A stretch of 64,000 nucleotides of DNA, taken from Chryseobacterium gleum. GTDB taxonomy: Bacteria > Bacteroidota > Bacteroidia > Flavobacteriales > Weeksellaceae. Positions 61,977 to 64,000 of this stretch are shown here, piece by piece. How positions within the stretch are numbered: the first letter of the stretch is position 1; each line of letters starts with the position of its first letter. The stretch lies in the NCBI RefSeq assembly GCF_900636535.1, contig NZ_LR134289.1:1612001-1676000 (forward strand), given 5' to 3'. Under the pieces are notes generated by a model that was not told where the DNA came from, did not search any database, and saw only the letters and a program-made list of their open reading frames with translations. The position numbers and the translations under genes are program-made.

Positions 61977-62102
61977 TTTTCAAAATTACTTCAAATTTTA
62001 ATTGTACGGAATAGTATTTAGATTTTTATTGAACAGATCTCTCATTCAAAAAATCTATTATAATAAACGTTTTTTAGAGGTCGGAAGCTTGAAGAAATAT
62101 TT

Positions 62103-62110
62103 TACATTTG
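62103..62110 (+). promoter_or_regulatory. -7 box of the methyltransferase promoter
   Basis: TACATTTG matches TAnnTTTG. It predicts transcription from about 62117, downstream of the first in-frame ATG at 62002, so the translation start is probably 62176 (or 62152). Confidence 0.5.
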
Positions 62111-62175
62111 GTGCGGCTAATATAACGGAAGAATACTTTTTATTCTTCTTCATGCAAATTTTAAATTCTTTTACA

Positions 62176-62805
62176 ATGAAGGACAACACATGGCTCAACA
62201 GATGGGATGAAAGGTACAGCAGCGAAGAGTTTGCGTATGGAACCGAACCGAATAATTACCTGAGGGAGCAACTTAGTCAATTAAAGCCCGGCACTATACT
62301 TTTTCCCGCAGAAGGCGAAGGACGGAATGCTGTTTTTGCAGCGACACAGGGATGGCAGGTTTCGGCTTTTGATATCAGTGCCAATGGCAGAAATAAAGCA
62401 CTGCAGCTTGCTCATCAGCTGGGAACCACCATTGATTATCAGGTTGGAGAACTTTCTGATCTGAATTACCAAAAAGAGCAGTTTGACGTCATTGCACTTA
62501 TTTACGCTCATTTTCCGGCAGCAGTTAAGTCTTCCATCCATCAGATGCTGAATCAATATCTCCGTAAAGGCGGATTTATTATTTTCGAAGCTTTCAGTAA
62601 AAACCATCTTGAATATATCGCCAGGAATGAGAAAGTAGGCGGACCCAAAGATGTTGAATCCTTATTTTCTATTGATGAGATCAAAGCGGATTTCCCGGAT
62701 TATGATATTATAGAATTAAAAGAAACAGAAATCGAACTCAAGGAGGGTTTGTTTCACAACGGAACAGGCTCTGTTATCCGTTTTGTAGGGCAAAAACATA
62801 ACTGA
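62176..62805 (+). CDS. Class I SAM-dependent methyltransferase (TehB-like)
   Basis: From ATG 62176 the protein has 209 residues, starting [22 protein letters not shown]. Motif I is [20 protein letters not shown], which resembles the TehB/thiopurine type. [18 protein letters not shown] supplies the acidic ribose-binding residue. [20 protein letters not shown] covers motif IV, and [17 protein letters not shown] follows. Members methylate small molecules, including tellurite, but the substrate here is unknown. The long upstream extension to 62002 contains the -7 box, so it is probably not translated. Confidence 0.82.
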   Translation: MKDNTWLNRWDERYSSEEFAYGTEPNNYLREQLSQLKPGTILFPAEGEGRNAVFAATQGWQVSAFDISANGRNKALQLAHQLGTTIDYQVGELSDLNYQKEQFDVIALIYAHFPAAVKSSIHQMLNQYLRKGGFIIFEAFSKNHLEYIARNEKVGGPKDVESLFSIDEIKADFPDYDIIELKETEIELKEGLFHNGTGSVIRFVGQKHN

Positions 62806-62821
62806 TCCTGTAATGTTTACA

Positions 62822-62829
62822 TAGGTTTG
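62822..62829 (+). promoter_or_regulatory. -7 box upstream of the glycosylase gene
   Basis: TAGGTTTG matches TAnnTTTG and lies 60 bases before the start of the Nei/Fpg-like gene. No clear -33 box accompanies it. Confidence 0.4.
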
Positions 62830-62889
62830 TTTTAGGATGAAGATTCAGATAATGGAATACTATTTGAATCTTTATCTCAAAACAAACTT

Positions 62890-63624
62890 ATGCCTGAAGG
62901 TCCATCCATCATATTAATGAAAGAAAACCTGCAGCCATTTGCAGGCCAGCAAGTGACAGAAGTTTCAGGGAATGCCAAATTTGAAAAAGACTCTTTTATC
63001 GGGCAGACCCTTCGCGAAATCCGTACTTTTGGAAAACAGACTTACCTCATTTTTGAGAAAGCGGCCGTCCGTATCCATTTATTAATGTTTGGCTCTTACG
63101 GTATTGATGAGCAGACCAAACCTGATAAAAGCCTGCGTTTGGCTTTGTTTTTCCCAACCGGAAGCATTTATTTTTACACCTGCTCGGTAAAATCCGTAGA
63201 TCTTGAATTTCTCTCCACCATTGATTGGGAAGCTGACGTGATGAGCGATCAGTGGAATCCGAAAAAAGCGGAAGAAAAACTAAAATCGAATCCGAAAATG
63301 ATGGTGTGCGATGCCTTAATGAATCAGGATATTTTTTCAGGTGTAGGCAACATCATCAAAAATGAAGTCCTTTTCAGGATTGGAGTACAGCCTGAAAGTC
63401 TGTTGGGCAATCTCCCGGCTAAAAAAAGGAAAGAGCTTATTGCTGAAGCCAGAAATTATAGTTTTGATTTCCTGAAATGGAAAAGGGATTTTGTTTTGAA
63501 AAAACACTGGCTGGTACATACCAAATCTGTATGTCCGGTTTGCGGACGGAAGCTGATCAAAAAACAGACAGGTGTTGGAAAAAGAAGGAGCTTCTTTTGT
63601 GAAAAAGATCAGAAACTTTATTGA
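62890..63624 (+). CDS. Fpg/Nei-family DNA glycosylase-lyase with an altered zinc finger
   Basis: This 244-residue base-excision repair enzyme starts MPEGPSI, with Pro2 as the catalytic nucleophile and Glu3 next to it. The helix-two-turn-helix segment is ALMNQDIFSGVGNIIKNEVL. The C-terminal zinc finger has VCPVCGRKLIKKQTG and then FFCEKDQKLY, so the fourth ligand, normally Cys in C-x-x-C, is Asp here. It is shorter than E. coli Fpg (269 residues). It should excise oxidised bases. Fpg- and Nei-type specificity cannot be separated by eye. Confidence 0.87.
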   Translation: MPEGPSIILMKENLQPFAGQQVTEVSGNAKFEKDSFIGQTLREIRTFGKQTYLIFEKAAVRIHLLMFGSYGIDEQTKPDKSLRLALFFPTGSIYFYTCSVKSVDLEFLSTIDWEADVMSDQWNPKKAEEKLKSNPKMMVCDALMNQDIFSGVGNIIKNEVLFRIGVQPESLLGNLPAKKRKELIAEARNYSFDFLKWKRDFVLKKHWLVHTKSVCPVCGRKLIKKQTGVGKRRSFFCEKDQKLY

Positions 63625-63629
63625 ATAAA

Positions 63630-63760
63630 CTATTTTTAAGTTTTGGCTGAAGCCGTCGAATGTTTTTATGGATTTAACGGGCTAAGGCCCGTTTCTGTTG
63701 AATAATTTTTTAGCCCCAGATTACACGGATTTACACAGATGAATATGCATATTCTTTTTA
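63630..63760. repeat. Intergenic palindromic repeats
   Basis: GGCTGAAGCC (63645-63654) and ACGGGC-TAAG-GCCCGT (63677-63692) are short perfect dyads. They are followed by CAGATTACACGGATTTACAC-like text around 63717-63740, a pattern I recall as frequent in Chryseobacterium intergenic DNA. The second dyad could terminate the glycosylase transcript. No gene is seen between 63625 and 63818. Confidence 0.5.
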
Positions 63761-63818
63761 TATCATAATCCTGCTTATTAAATTTCTCATTACTTATTGC
63801 TCATTACTCATCCATCAT

Positions 63819-64000
63819 CAGTCTGAGTTGAGGAGGCCTCCGGCAAATCTTGTAAAGAATTCTGACCTGTATACTTCTCCGAGCGGGATTTCTGAGTCTT
63901 CAATGTAGATATTATGATTATCAAATGAATCAATATAATTCATATTGACAACATACGATTTACTTACCCTGATAAAGGTTTCACCTGAAATTTTCTGATG
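63819..64000 (-). CDS. LytTR-family response regulator, C-terminal part
   Basis: The last 60 codons of a minus-strand gene are visible. They stop at TGA (63819-63821) and continue beyond the window edge. The sequence GETFIRVSKSYVVNMNYIDS, then NHNIYIEDSEIPLGEVYRSE and FFTRF, is the end of a LytTR DNA-binding domain. In Bacteroidota such proteins usually have an N-terminal receiver domain and pair with a membrane histidine kinase of the LytS type, which would lie outside the window. The promoter and receiver domain cannot be seen. Confidence 0.85.

Overview
The window looks like chromosomal DNA of a member of the Bacteroidota, most likely a Chryseobacterium-like flavobacterium. This rests on the AT-rich composition, the TAnnTTTG promoter boxes, a type IX secretion (T9SS) sorting domain, many Bacteroidota-style lipoproteins, and a Tra system of Bacteroidota type. 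The genus is inferred from gene content and was not tested by alignment.

Left region (1-11,110). An Hsp20 tail is followed by a putative bacteriocin-like lipoprotein gene and a small membrane protein gene. Next is a DNA-damage block: a DnaE-type polymerase and a Y-family polymerase in one operon, transcribed divergently from a LexA-like repressor whose likely operators are visible, then an AlkB dioxygenase. A T9SS-exported serine hydrolase and a lipoprotein follow on the minus strand. Positions 11,111-12,113 hold no convincing gene but contain a precise 64-bp tandem array (11,368-11,730) that resolves into 32-bp half units.

Central region (about 12,114-41,790). This is an integrative and conjugative element. 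It starts with two secreted surface proteins, the second overlapping the first mobilization gene. Then come a relaxosome accessory protein, a relaxase, a ParA ATPase, a mating-pair apparatus (TraE, TraF, TraG, four related secreted proteins, TraJ, TraK, a TraL-like protein, TraM, TraN), a VirD4-type coupling protein and an M23 peptidoglycan hydrolase. Next are large uncharacterised accessory proteins and a giant methylase-helicase whose frame is broken at a T10 tract. A large serine recombinase forms the right end, abutting the 3' side of a tRNA-Arg(TCG) gene. The left end was not found. The most striking feature is TraG, the VirB4-type ATPase, which carries a complete DnaJ (J) domain with an HPD motif between its Walker A and Walker B motifs.

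Right region (41,830-64,000). This is ordinary chromosome. It holds the tRNA, an operon of a TPR protein, a lipoprotein and an outer-membrane barrel, an S15/CocE-type hydrolase, an amino-acid permease, an Mpo1-like protein, a DUF3857/transglutaminase protein, a lipoprotein with two DUF4377 copies and a band-7 protein. A Crp-like regulator is followed by a YceI / tautomerase / SDR-like / NTF2-like / nitronate monooxygenase cluster. The window ends with a dGTPase, a methyltransferase, a Nei/Fpg-family glycosylase and the C-terminus of a LytTR regulator.
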